From Streptomyces cinerochromogenes (lineage in GTDB: Bacteria > Actinomycetota > Actinomycetes > Streptomycetales > Streptomycetaceae): DNA of 64,000 bases. This document shows, piece after piece, positions 51,369 through 59,859 of this stretch. Each line of letters starts with the position of its first letter. The stretch's first letter is position 1. The notes beneath the pieces are model-generated. The model was not told the DNA's origin and searched no databases. It saw nothing but the letters and a program-made list of their open reading frames with translations. Location: contig NZ_BMRM01000007.1 in the NCBI RefSeq assembly GCF_014648635.1, forward strand, positions 357,716 to 421,715. The letters are read 5' to 3'. The position numbers were made by a program, and so were the translations under genes.

Positions 51369-52562
51369 TCAGACCGTGGGGGTGGACGAGGTGGCTTCCG
51401 GGGTCGCGGGCGGGCCGCCGAGCGGGGGTGCGCCGACGGCCGGGACCGGCGCGGGCGCGGTCCGCTTCCGGCCGAGCAGGCGCATCGCGGGGCGCTCGAC
51501 GGCCACGTGCAGGGCCCAGGACAGCAGCAGGGAGAGGGCGAAGGCGATCGCCATCAGGCCGAGCGCCGTGGGGGTCGCCCAGGTCCTGCCCGTGCCGAGC
51601 AGCCGGTGCCCGTGCTGGAGGAGCAGCCGGTGGACGAGGTAGAAGGCGAAGGACCATTCGCCGAGCCGGACGGCGACGGGGTGGGCGAGCGGTGAACCGG
51701 CGCCCCGCACGTCCCGCTGGGCGACGGCCGCGATGAGCAGGCCGATGGGTACGACGGTCACGCTGGTGAGGCCGTACAGGAACGGCAGTTGCAGCGAGAG
51801 CGCGTAGCCGGCGAGGACCAGCACGGCCGCGGGCAGCACCCGCACGGGGACGGCCCGGCCGGCCAGCACCATCCGGGCCAGCAGGATGCCGAAGCCGAAC
51901 TCCAGCAGGCGGCCGACCGGAAGGACGTAGACGAACCAGAACTGCCACACGGAGCCGGAACCGAAGGGCAGGGCCGGGGAGTCGGGCAGGAGTTCCGACA
52001 CCAGCGGCAGCAGCGGGACGAGCAGCGCCGTGACCGCCGCCCACCGCCACAGCCGCCCGGGCTCGATGCGCCGCACGAGCCGCAGCAGCACCGGGAACAG
52101 CAGGTAGAAGAAGACCTCGCAGGACAGCGACCAGCTGACGTCGTTGAGGCTGGAGAACACCGAGCGGTCGGGGAACCAGGTGTGCACCAGCAGCAGGTTG
52201 GGGACGGCCTGGCGCCAGGTGGCCGCGGTGCCGGCCGTGGCCAGCAGGATCAGCGCGGCGGCCCAGGTGACGGCGTGGAGCGGGTAGATCTTGGCGGCCC
52301 GCCGGCGCCAGAAGGCCCGTGCCGTGTCCTGGGGGCGGGCGGACCAGGTGAGGACGAAGCCGCTGAGCACGAAGAAGAAACTCACGCCCAGCCAGCCTGC
52401 GTTGGCCACGGCGTCCGCGTATCGCCGGCCGAAGCCGGCGTCCGTGAAGGGGGCTTCGAGCGAGGCGTGGAAGGCGAAGACGAACAGAACGGCGACGAAG
52501 CGCAGGCCCGTCAGGGACGGGAGCCGGGACAGGCTCGTCGACCCGCGCGGATCCGTGGTCAT
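51369..52562 (-). CDS. Membrane acyltransferase, acyltransferase-3 family
   Basis: 397 residues from ATG 52562, with GGAG upstream. About 10-11 membrane spans. Family signatures: LPSLTGLRFVAVLFVFAFHA near the start with the catalytic His, FFFVLSGFVLTWS, RRAAKIYPLHAVTW, DVSWSLSCEVFFYLLFP and a C-terminal FAFYLVHRLLLQ. It transfers an acyl group to a sugar or hydroxyl acceptor at the membrane. It lies between the regulator and P450 genes and is probably a tailoring or resistance step of the same cluster. Confidence 0.9.
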   Translation of the reverse strand: MTTDPRGSTSLSRLPSLTGLRFVAVLFVFAFHASLEAPFTDAGFGRRYADAVANAGWLGVSFFFVLSGFVLTWSARPQDTARAFWRRRAAKIYPLHAVTWAAALILLATAGTAATWRQAVPNLLLVHTWFPDRSVFSSLNDVSWSLSCEVFFYLLFPVLLRLVRRIEPGRLWRWAAVTALLVPLLPLVSELLPDSPALPFGSGSVWQFWFVYVLPVGRLLEFGFGILLARMVLAGRAVPVRVLPAAVLVLAGYALSLQLPFLYGLTSVTVVPIGLLIAAVAQRDVRGAGSPLAHPVAVRLGEWSFAFYLVHRLLLQHGHRLLGTGRTWATPTALGLMAIAFALSLLLSWALHVAVERPAMRLLGRKRTAPAPVPAVGAPPLGGPPATPEATSSTPTV

Positions 52563-52735
52563 GTAGCACTCCGGATCTAGAAGACCAGTATTCTCAAGTT
52601 CGCCAAACATCGAAGTTTAGGCGAAGCGGGGCCGCCCCTTCCGTCGGAGGATGGGGCAGGGGCTGCGCGTACGCAACGGTGGGGCGCCGCCGGGAGGCCG
52701 TCTGTCCACGTCCCGGCGACGGTGCTGCGGAAGGG

Positions 52736-53446
52736 TCAGGCGGCCGACTCGAGTGCCTGGTGCGCGTGGGCGACGGCCTGGAGGCGATTCTTCACCCCGA
52801 GTTTCCGAAGAATATTGGAAACATGGAATTTGACGGTTTTCTGGCTGAGGCAGCAGGCCTCGGCGATCTCCGCATTGGACCGACCCGCGGTCATATGGGA
52901 GAAAACCTCCCTCTCCCGTGCGGTGAGCCGCTCCAGCGGTGAGGCGGTGCCGGGAGTGAAGAAGGGAAGGTGCGGCAGTATCCCGTCGATGATGCGTTCC
53001 GCGATGCCGTGGGGCAGGAAAACCTGGTCCCGCGCGGTCGAATGAACGGCGCCCACCAGATCGTCCAGCGGGGCGTCATGGCAGACGAACGCCCGCACAC
53101 CCAGCTGGAGATAGGCGACGATGCGCTCGATGCGGGGGTCGCGCATGACCAGCACCACGCCGGCCGGCTGCCGCCGCGGGGGCTGCGAGCCCACACCGCC
53201 GACGACTTCCTCGCTGGCCAGGAGGACTTCCTTCGGCGATAACGCGGCGACGTCCTCCACCAGCAGGACATCGGCCTGCGGCCGGGGACCGTAGGGCTCC
53301 CAGCCGGCGGGCGGCTGCGCGACGAGGTGGATGCCCGGCATCGACCGGAGGGCTGCGGCGATCCCGGCGGACAGGATCGACTGGCTTCTCGGGGTGGCGA
53401 CGTGAATGGCGGTCACGCTGCGGTTACTCGTATCGCGCTCGATCAC
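52736..53446 (-). CDS. NarL/LuxR-family pathway regulator containing a TTA codon
   Basis: About 236 residues from GTG 53446, which follows AGGGGGT; ATG 53470 upstream is the alternative. The N-terminal half looks like a degenerate receiver (LLVEDVAALSPKEVLL, VVLVMRDPRIERIVAYLQLGVRAFVCHDAPLDDLVGAVHSTARDQVFLP keeps its order at about 100-150). The C-terminal half is a LuxR HTH (LTAREREVFSHMTAGRSNAEIAEACCLSQKTVKFHVSNILRKLG). Codon 69 is TTA (53240-53242), so translation needs the bldA leucyl-tRNA. It is divergent from the lyase operon and is its probable regulator. Confidence 0.85.
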   Translation of the reverse strand: MIERDTSNRSVTAIHVATPRSQSILSAGIAAALRSMPGIHLVAQPPAGWEPYGPRPQADVLLVEDVAALSPKEVLLASEEVVGGVGSQPPRRQPAGVVLVMRDPRIERIVAYLQLGVRAFVCHDAPLDDLVGAVHSTARDQVFLPHGIAERIIDGILPHLPFFTPGTASPLERLTAREREVFSHMTAGRSNAEIAEACCLSQKTVKFHVSNILRKLGVKNRLQAVAHAHQALESAA

Positions 53447-53731
53447 AGTACCCCCTGTTGATGACCTCATGGGCCGGCTCCCGGCGGACGACGGCCGGAA
53501 TGGCGCGGGCAGTTTCACCCAGCAGGCGACGGTGCGCCGATGCTATCCCGATAACCATCTTGCTTTCAATCATTTTCAGCCAGACATACTGCCGTAACGA
53601 AAGACTCCGACCGTCTCTGTTCTCCCTGGTCTTCAGTCGGGGTTCAGACTGGCCGGTCGGCCGAAGCACCGGGCGCGGTCGATCACACAGGCTGGGTGTA
53701 TGCCGAATCGATTTACGCCGGAGAATGTCCT
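53447..53731. other. Divergent promoter region between LuxR and lyase operon
   Basis: 285 bases with no supported gene. It includes an AT-richer section (about 53550-53620) and a short inverted repeat, GGCCG-2-CGGCC, near 53655. Both divergent operons must have promoters here. I could not assign clear -35/-10 boxes. Confidence 0.5.
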
Positions 53732-55372
53732 GTGACAGCCTCGACCCACGCCGCAAGGGTCTTGCTCGACGGCCGGTCCCTCACGCTGCACGACGTCGTC
53801 CGCATGGCCCGGCCCCCGCTGGAGGGGGTGGCCGCCACCGCCGCCCTGAGCCCCGAAGCCCAGCTCGCGACGGAACGGAGCGTGCGCCTGCGGGACCGTC
53901 TGATCGAGGGCCGCAAGCCCATCTACGGTGTCACCACGGGCTTCGGAGACAGTGTCACCAACCAGATCAGCCCCGAGCGCGCTGCGCACCTGCAACGGAA
54001 TCTGATTCGCTACCACCTCAACGGCACCGGGCCGGACACCGCCGCCGACGTGGTACGCGCCACCCTCCTCATCCGGGCCAACGCGCTCGCCCGCGGAAAC
54101 TCCGGAATCCGGCCGGTGGTCATCGACAGACTCCTCGACCACCTGCACGCCGACGTCCTGCCCCGCGTACCCGAACGCGGATCGCTGGGCGCGAGCGGCG
54201 ACCTGGTACCGCTGTGCTACGTCGCCTCCGTGCTGCTCGGGGAAGGCGACGTGCACTACGGCAAACGGCTGCTGCCGGCCGCCGAGGCCCACCGGGAAGC
54301 GGGCATCGAGCCCCTCACCCTGGAGGCCAAGGAGGGCCTGGCCCTGATCAACGGCACGTCGTTCACCACGGCGTTCGCCGTGCTCGCGGCCCACGACGCC
54401 ACCTCGATCGCGCACAGCGCCGAGATCGTCACCGCGTTCGTCAGCGAGGCACTGCTGGGCAACGCCTCGCACTTCGCCGCCTTCCTGCACGAGGCCAAAC
54501 CGCACCCCGGGCAGGTCGCCGTGGCCGCGCAGGTCAGCCGGCTGATCGCCGGCTCCGGGCTCTCCACGACGTACGAGGAGATCCTCGAGGGCACGGACCC
54601 GCTGTTCGACGACTACCGCCGGCTCGAACAGCGCATCCAGGACCACTACTCGGTGCGCTGCGCCCCGCACGTCATCGGCGTGCTGCACGACACCCTCGGC
54701 TGGGTCCGCCAGTGGCTGACGACCGAGATCAACGCCTCGACCGACAACCCCCTCTTCTCCGTCGACGAGGAACGCGCGCACCACGGCGGCAACTTCTACG
54801 CCGGCCACGTCGCCCAGGCCATGGACAGCCTCAAGACCGCCACCGCCAGCGTCGCCGACCTGCTGGACCGGCAGCTCGCGCTCATCGTGGACCCGAAGTT
54901 CAGCCGGGGCCTGCCCGCCAACCTCGTACCGCCCTCGCTCAGCGGCGAGGCCGGACTGCACCACGGTTTCAAGGGCATGCAGATCGCCGCGTCCGCGGTG
55001 ACCGCCGAGGCGCTCAAGACCGCCGCCCCGGCCAGCGTCTTCTCCCGCTCCACCGAAGCCCACAACCAGGACAAGGTGAGCATGGGCACCATCGCGGCGC
55101 GCGACGCGCGCACCGTGAACGAGCTGACGAGCCAGGTGGCCGCGATCACCCTGCTCGCCGCCGCCCAGGCCATCGACCTGCGGGGCCCCGAGCAGGCCGC
55201 CCCCTGGGTCCGCCGGGTCCACGCCCTCGTCCGCTCCCACGTCCCCTTCACCGACGGCGACCGGCGCATGGAAGGGGACATCGCCACCGTCCGCGAGCTG
55301 ATTCTCGACGGCAGCCTGGCCCGCGCGGCCGGCTACTCATCCGACAAGGACACCGATGCTGCTGCTGCGTGA
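53732..55372 (+). CDS. MIO-type aromatic amino acid ammonia-lyase or aminomutase
   Basis: 546 residues from GTG 53732, with GGAG 7 bases upstream. MIO-forming A154-S155-G156 in GSLGASGDLVPL; Tyr65 in IYGVTTGFGDS; INASTDNPLFS, YSVRCAPHVIGVL and FSRGLPANL are all intact. The specificity pair reads Tyr94-His95 (LIRYHLNGTG), unlike Ser-His of histidine ammonia-lyase, Phe-Leu of plant phenylalanine lyase or His-Leu of tyrosine lyase. It either eliminates ammonia to give a cinnamate-type acid or makes a beta-amino acid. It heads the operon; its 3' end overlaps the ligase start by 17 bases. Confidence 0.92.
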   Translation: MTASTHAARVLLDGRSLTLHDVVRMARPPLEGVAATAALSPEAQLATERSVRLRDRLIEGRKPIYGVTTGFGDSVTNQISPERAAHLQRNLIRYHLNGTGPDTAADVVRATLLIRANALARGNSGIRPVVIDRLLDHLHADVLPRVPERGSLGASGDLVPLCYVASVLLGEGDVHYGKRLLPAAEAHREAGIEPLTLEAKEGLALINGTSFTTAFAVLAAHDATSIAHSAEIVTAFVSEALLGNASHFAAFLHEAKPHPGQVAVAAQVSRLIAGSGLSTTYEEILEGTDPLFDDYRRLEQRIQDHYSVRCAPHVIGVLHDTLGWVRQWLTTEINASTDNPLFSVDEERAHHGGNFYAGHVAQAMDSLKTATASVADLLDRQLALIVDPKFSRGLPANLVPPSLSGEAGLHHGFKGMQIAASAVTAEALKTAAPASVFSRSTEAHNQDKVSMGTIAARDARTVNELTSQVAAITLLAAAQAIDLRGPEQAAPWVRRVHALVRSHVPFTDGDRRMEGDIATVRELILDGSLARAAGYSSDKDTDAAAA

Positions 55373-56789
55373 CACCCCCACGGAAGAGGCACTCCTCGGC
55401 ACGGCCCGTGAACACACCGGCCTCGTCCGCGACAGCCACGCGGGCGCGGTCGAACCGGCCGCGCTGGGCCGGAAGTTCACGGCCACCCTGCAGGCCGCAC
55501 TGGAGTCCGGCCTGTACGAGCGCGACACCCTCGCCGGGCTCGCGGACAAGGCCCTGGCGGCCGCCCCGGAGTCCGTCATCGCGGACCTCGTGCCCCAGCT
55601 GCCGTTCCTGCCCAAGCAGAGCCTGAGCGTCGGCGGGCACAAGGCGTTCACCCGCGGGCTGTCGGAGTTCCTGCACTACTACGAGTCGTCGGGCACGACC
55701 GGCAACCCGGTCGCCGCGCCGAAGGCCCTCGACGACCTGGTCGTGAACACGATCAACATCGGCGAGCAGTGGGCCAGGATCCTGGAGCGCTCCGACCGCG
55801 CCCTCATCCTGATCAACGCCCCCTTCGCACCGGCGGCCTACCAGTTCGAGAAGGTCCTGGAGTACCTCCAGGTGATGTCCCTGCGGCCGTGGGTGGACAA
55901 CATCACCGGCGACTACACCCGGGTGCTCCGGCTCACCCGGGAACTCGGGGTCAACGTCTTCGTCGGGCCCCCGTCGCGGCTGCTGGAGATGGTCCAGTTC
56001 GCCTACCGCAACGACGAGCCGGTGCCGGCCTTCGACAAGCTGCTGCTGATGGCCGAGCAGACCGGGCCCGGGTTCGTGCGCCACCTGGAGCGGCTCACCG
56101 GGGCCACCGCCTACGTCGCCGCCTACGGCTCCTCGGAGACCGGCACCACCGCCGTCACCTGCGAGCGGGGCAACCTGCACCTGCAGACCCAGAGTTACGT
56201 CCTGGAACTGACCGACGACTCCGGAACCCGGTTCGTGGACGGCAGCCCCGACCGCGGCGAACTCGTCGTCACCACCCTCGACATGCCGGGCCGGCCCCTG
56301 CTGCGCTACCGCACCGGCGACCTCGTGGAGATCCCCGGAACGCCGTGCCCGTGCGGGGTCGCCACCCCGCTGCTGCGCACCCTGGGACGCTCGCAGGACC
56401 TGATCGTCCTGGAGGGCAACGGCATCCGGCAGAACGACTTCGAGGCCGCGCTCTGGCCGGAGCGGCACAGCGGTCCCACGGTCCTGAACTACATGCTGGT
56501 CATCCAGGGCAAGGCCGTCGTCTGCCTCGCGACCACCGACGTACCCGTCGACGAGACCTGGGCGCGCGCGACCGCGGACCGGGTCCAGGGCCTGTTCCCC
56601 GGCTACGAACTGGCCCTGCGCCCGGTGGAGAAGCTGCCGCCGCTCGCCTCGCTCGGCCAGTACCTCGGCTGGAAACTGTCGCGGGTCCTCGACCTCAACG
56701 ACGCCCGCAACTGGGACCGGCTGCCCGACCCGATCCGGGGCGTGGTCGAGACGACCCTCGCCGACCTCGCGTCCACGCCCGAGAAGTGA
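55356..56789 (+). CDS. Phenylacetate-CoA-ligase-like adenylating enzyme
   Basis: 477 residues from ATG 55356. Adenylate-forming motifs: YYESSGTTGNPVAAPKA (P-loop), AYGSSETGTTAV, LLRYRTGDLVEI and GRSQDLIVLEGNGIRQNDFEAAL. It is shorter than FadD enzymes and closest in layout to the PaaK/CapK group, which activates aryl acids. It lacks a carrier domain. Next to an MIO enzyme it probably activates the aryl acid or beta-amino acid. Coupling to an amine could then follow from the asparagine-synthetase-like enzyme or an unseen partner. Confidence 0.85.
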   Translation: MLLLRDTPTEEALLGTAREHTGLVRDSHAGAVEPAALGRKFTATLQAALESGLYERDTLAGLADKALAAAPESVIADLVPQLPFLPKQSLSVGGHKAFTRGLSEFLHYYESSGTTGNPVAAPKALDDLVVNTINIGEQWARILERSDRALILINAPFAPAAYQFEKVLEYLQVMSLRPWVDNITGDYTRVLRLTRELGVNVFVGPPSRLLEMVQFAYRNDEPVPAFDKLLLMAEQTGPGFVRHLERLTGATAYVAAYGSSETGTTAVTCERGNLHLQTQSYVLELTDDSGTRFVDGSPDRGELVVTTLDMPGRPLLRYRTGDLVEIPGTPCPCGVATPLLRTLGRSQDLIVLEGNGIRQNDFEAALWPERHSGPTVLNYMLVIQGKAVVCLATTDVPVDETWARATADRVQGLFPGYELALRPVEKLPPLASLGQYLGWKLSRVLDLNDARNWDRLPDPIRGVVETTLADLASTPEK

Positions 56790-56802
56790 GGAGTCCACGC
56801 AC

Positions 56803-58638
56803 ATGTGCGGCATAGCAGGCTGGCTCGACTGGCAACGCGACATGACCGGTCACGCGGCCGTCGTCTCCCGCATGGCGGAGACGCTCGCCCTGCGCGGCCC
56901 GGACGGCGCCGGAGTGTGGAGCGCACCGCGCATCGCGCTCGGACACCGCAGGCTCGCCGTCATCGACGTGGACCACGGGCATCAGCCGATGGCCGTCCGC
57001 GCCTCGGACGACGACCGCGAGCTGGCGGTGGTCTCCTTCAGCGGCGAGATCCACAACTTCCGTGAGCTGCGCGCCGAACTCAGCGCGAAGGGGCACCGCT
57101 TCCGCACCGGCACGGACACCGAGGTGCTGCTGGCCGCCCACCGCGAGTGGGGCGAGACGGCCGTCACCCGGTTCGCCGGAATGTTCGCGTACGCGCTCTG
57201 GGACATCGCCCAGGAGACCCTGTGGCTGGCCCGTGACCCGCTGGGCGTCAAACCCCTCTACTACGCCGAGCAGCCCTCCGGGGTGATCTTCGGGTCGGAG
57301 CCGAAGGCGCTGTTCGCCAGCGGCCAGGTCGCCGCCGAGGTCGACGCCGAAGGACTGGTGGACGTCTTCACGGTGGCGGCCAAACGCCCCGGGGACGCCG
57401 TGTTCCGCACCATGCGGGAGGTGAAGCCCGGCCACATCGTCCGCTGCGACCGCCGCGGCGCCCACGAGCAGCGGTACTGGCAGGTGCGGAGCGCACCGCA
57501 CGAGGACGACATCCCCACCACGGTCGCCCGGGTCCGCGAGCTGCTCGGCCGGGCGGTCACGGAGCAGGTCCACGCCGATGTGCCGCTCGGCGCCCTGCTC
57601 TCCGGCGGGATCGACTCCAGCGCCATCACGGCGCTCGGCGCGGGCGCCCTCTCGGCGGCCGGCCTGGACCCGCTCGCCACGTACTCGGTCGACTTCGCCG
57701 GCAGCGAGGAGGAGTTCTCCGCGGACGCGCTGCACGACTCCCGCGACGCCCCGTTCGTCCAGGCGGTCGTCGGCCACCTGGGCACCAAGCACACCGAGGT
57801 CCTGGTGGAACCGGCCGCGCTGCTGGAGGAGTCCCGGACCACCCTGCGGGCCCGGGACGTCCCCGGGGTCGGCGACCTGGACGTGTCGCTCTACCTGCTC
57901 TTCCGCGAGGTGCGCAGCCACCTCACCGTCGCCCTGTCCGGCGAGGGAGCGGACGACGCGTTCGGCGGCTACCCCTGGTTCCTCTCCGAGACGAAGCAGC
58001 CGACCGACAACTTCCCCTGGTCGGCGGGCGTCCAGGACCGCAACGCCGTCCTGTCGGCCCAGCTGCGGCCCCACCTCGACCTGCACGCCCGCCTCGACGC
58101 CCGCTACCGGGAGGCACTGAGCGAGGTGCCCCGGCTGGAGGGCGAGACCGGCACCGACCGGCGGATGCGGGAGGTCTACTACCTGCAGCTCACCCGGTTC
58201 CTGCCGTTCCTCCTCGACCGCAAGGACCGGATGAGCATGGCCAACGGCCTGGAGGTCCGGGTGCCGTTCTGCGACCACCGGCTGGTCGACTACGTGTGGA
58301 ACGTGCCCTGGCAGGTCAAGCGGCTCGGCGACCAGGAGAAGGGCCTGCTGCGCAGCGCGGTCGAGGACCTGCTGCCCGCCGAGGTGGTGCACCGGCCCAA
58401 GAGCGGTTTCCCCGTCGGCAAGGGCTCCGCGTACCTGGACTCCGTCCGTGCCGCGGTCTCCGACATGATCAGCGACTCCGGGTCACCGGCCATGGAGCTG
58501 CTGGACGCCACGACCCTGCGCGCCATGGTCGACAACAAGGACTGGTTCAACGGCAGCTTCACGCCGCCGCCCATCCTGCCCCGCGCGCTGCAACTCGACA
58601 GCTGGCTTCGTGACTACCAGGTCAGGGTGGTGCTGTGA
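56803..58638 (+). CDS. Glutamine-dependent asparagine-synthetase-like amidotransferase
   Basis: 611 residues from ATG 56803, with GAGGAG upstream. Class II glutaminase with nucleophile Cys2 (MCGIAGW), GHRRLAVID and the GEIHNFRELR segment. The synthetase domain begins near 240, with the PP-loop SGGIDSS at about 267-273 and GEGADDAFGGYPWF. Intact Cys2 means it takes ammonia from glutamine, unlike beta-lactam synthetases. It makes asparagine or, in this operon, a carboxamide on a pathway acid. It overlaps metK by 4 bases (GTGA). Confidence 0.9.
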   Translation: MCGIAGWLDWQRDMTGHAAVVSRMAETLALRGPDGAGVWSAPRIALGHRRLAVIDVDHGHQPMAVRASDDDRELAVVSFSGEIHNFRELRAELSAKGHRFRTGTDTEVLLAAHREWGETAVTRFAGMFAYALWDIAQETLWLARDPLGVKPLYYAEQPSGVIFGSEPKALFASGQVAAEVDAEGLVDVFTVAAKRPGDAVFRTMREVKPGHIVRCDRRGAHEQRYWQVRSAPHEDDIPTTVARVRELLGRAVTEQVHADVPLGALLSGGIDSSAITALGAGALSAAGLDPLATYSVDFAGSEEEFSADALHDSRDAPFVQAVVGHLGTKHTEVLVEPAALLEESRTTLRARDVPGVGDLDVSLYLLFREVRSHLTVALSGEGADDAFGGYPWFLSETKQPTDNFPWSAGVQDRNAVLSAQLRPHLDLHARLDARYREALSEVPRLEGETGTDRRMREVYYLQLTRFLPFLLDRKDRMSMANGLEVRVPFCDHRLVDYVWNVPWQVKRLGDQEKGLLRSAVEDLLPAEVVHRPKSGFPVGKGSAYLDSVRAAVSDMISDSGSPAMELLDATTLRAMVDNKDWFNGSFTPPPILPRALQLDSWLRDYQVRVVL

Positions 58639-59858
58639 CACGCCGTCTTTTCACCTCGGAATCCGTCACCGAGGGACATCCCGACAAGATCGCCGACCAG
58701 ATCAGTGACACGATCCTCGACGCGCTCCTGCGCGAGGACCCGGCCTCCCGGGTCGCCGTGGAGACGCTGATCACCACCGGCCAGGTGCACGTGGCCGGCG
58801 AGGTGACGACCAAGGCCTACGCGGACATCGCGACCCTGGTCCGCAACAAGATCCTGGAGATCGGCTACGACTCCTCGAAGAAGGGCTTCGACGGCGCCTC
58901 CTGCGGTGTGTCGGTGTCCATCGGCGCGCAGTCCCCGGACATCGCGCAGGGCGTGGACGCGGCCTACGAGGCCCGGGTGGAGGGTGCCGCCGCCGGCGGG
59001 GAAGCGGACGAGCTGGACAAGCAGGGCGCGGGCGACCAGGGCCTGATGTTCGGCTACGCCTCCGACGAGACGCCGACCCTGATGCCGCTGCCGATCTTCC
59101 TGGCGCACCGGCTGTCCCGGCGCCTTGCCGAGGTCCGCAAGAACGGCACCGTCCCCTATCTGCGCCCGGACGGCAAGACGCAGGTCACCATCGAGTACGA
59201 CGGCGACAAGGCGGTCCGTCTGGACACGGTGGTCGTCTCCTCGCAGCACGCCTCCGACATCGACCTCGACTCGATGCTGGTACCGGACATCCGCGCGTTC
59301 GTGGTGGAGCCGGAGCTGAAGGCGCTGCTGGAGGAGGGCATCAAGCTGGAGACCGAGGGCTACCGGCTGCTGGTGAACCCGACCGGCCGTTTCGAGATCG
59401 GCGGCCCGATGGGCGACGCCGGCCTGACCGGCCGCAAGATCATCATCGACACCTACGGCGGCATGGCCCGCCACGGCGGCGGCGCCTTCTCCGGCAAGGA
59501 CCCGTCCAAGGTGGACCGCTCGGCCGCGTACGCGATGCGCTGGGTGGCGAAGAACGTGGTCGCGGCGGGCCTGGCCTCCCGCTGCGAGGTCCAGGTCGCC
59601 TACGCGATCGGCAAGGCCGAGCCGGTCGGCCTGTTCGTGGAGACCTTCGGCACCCACAAGGTCGACCCGGAGAGGATCGAGAAGGCCATCGAGGAGGTCT
59701 TCGACCTCCGTCCGGCCGCGATCATCCGCGACCTGAGCCTGCTCCGCCCGATCTACTCCCAGACGGCGGCCTACGGTCACTTCGGGCGGACGCACCCCGA
59801 CTTCACCTGGGAACGCACCGACCGCGTGACGGCCCTGCGCAAGGCAGCGGGGGTGTGA
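58635..59858 (+). CDS. metK: S-adenosylmethionine synthetase
   Basis: 407 residues from GTG 58635, translationally coupled. Family motifs: FTSESVTEGHPDKIADQISD, GDQGLMFGYA, KTQVTIEY, DTYGGMARHGGGAFSGKDPSKVDRSAAYAMRW and KAEPVGLFVETFGTHKV. It makes SAM from methionine and ATP. Streptomyces normally have a housekeeping metK elsewhere, so this copy inside an aromatic-acid operon is probably a dedicated supply for pathway methylation. No methyltransferase gene is visible yet. Confidence 0.96.
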   Translation: MTRRLFTSESVTEGHPDKIADQISDTILDALLREDPASRVAVETLITTGQVHVAGEVTTKAYADIATLVRNKILEIGYDSSKKGFDGASCGVSVSIGAQSPDIAQGVDAAYEARVEGAAAGGEADELDKQGAGDQGLMFGYASDETPTLMPLPIFLAHRLSRRLAEVRKNGTVPYLRPDGKTQVTIEYDGDKAVRLDTVVVSSQHASDIDLDSMLVPDIRAFVVEPELKALLEEGIKLETEGYRLLVNPTGRFEIGGPMGDAGLTGRKIIIDTYGGMARHGGGAFSGKDPSKVDRSAAYAMRWVAKNVVAAGLASRCEVQVAYAIGKAEPVGLFVETFGTHKVDPERIEKAIEEVFDLRPAAIIRDLSLLRPIYSQTAAYGHFGRTHPDFTWERTDRVTALRKAAGV

Positions 59859-59859
59859 G

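Noticed and set aside
53732..55372. Housekeeping histidine ammonia-lyase (hutH)
   Set aside because: The specificity pair is Tyr-His not Ser-His, and the neighbours are aryl-acid and methyl-cycle genes rather than hut genes.
56803..58638. Beta-lactam synthetase identity for the asparagine-synthetase-like enzyme
   Set aside because: Beta-lactam synthetases lack the N-terminal Cys nucleophile; this protein has an intact MCGIAG start.
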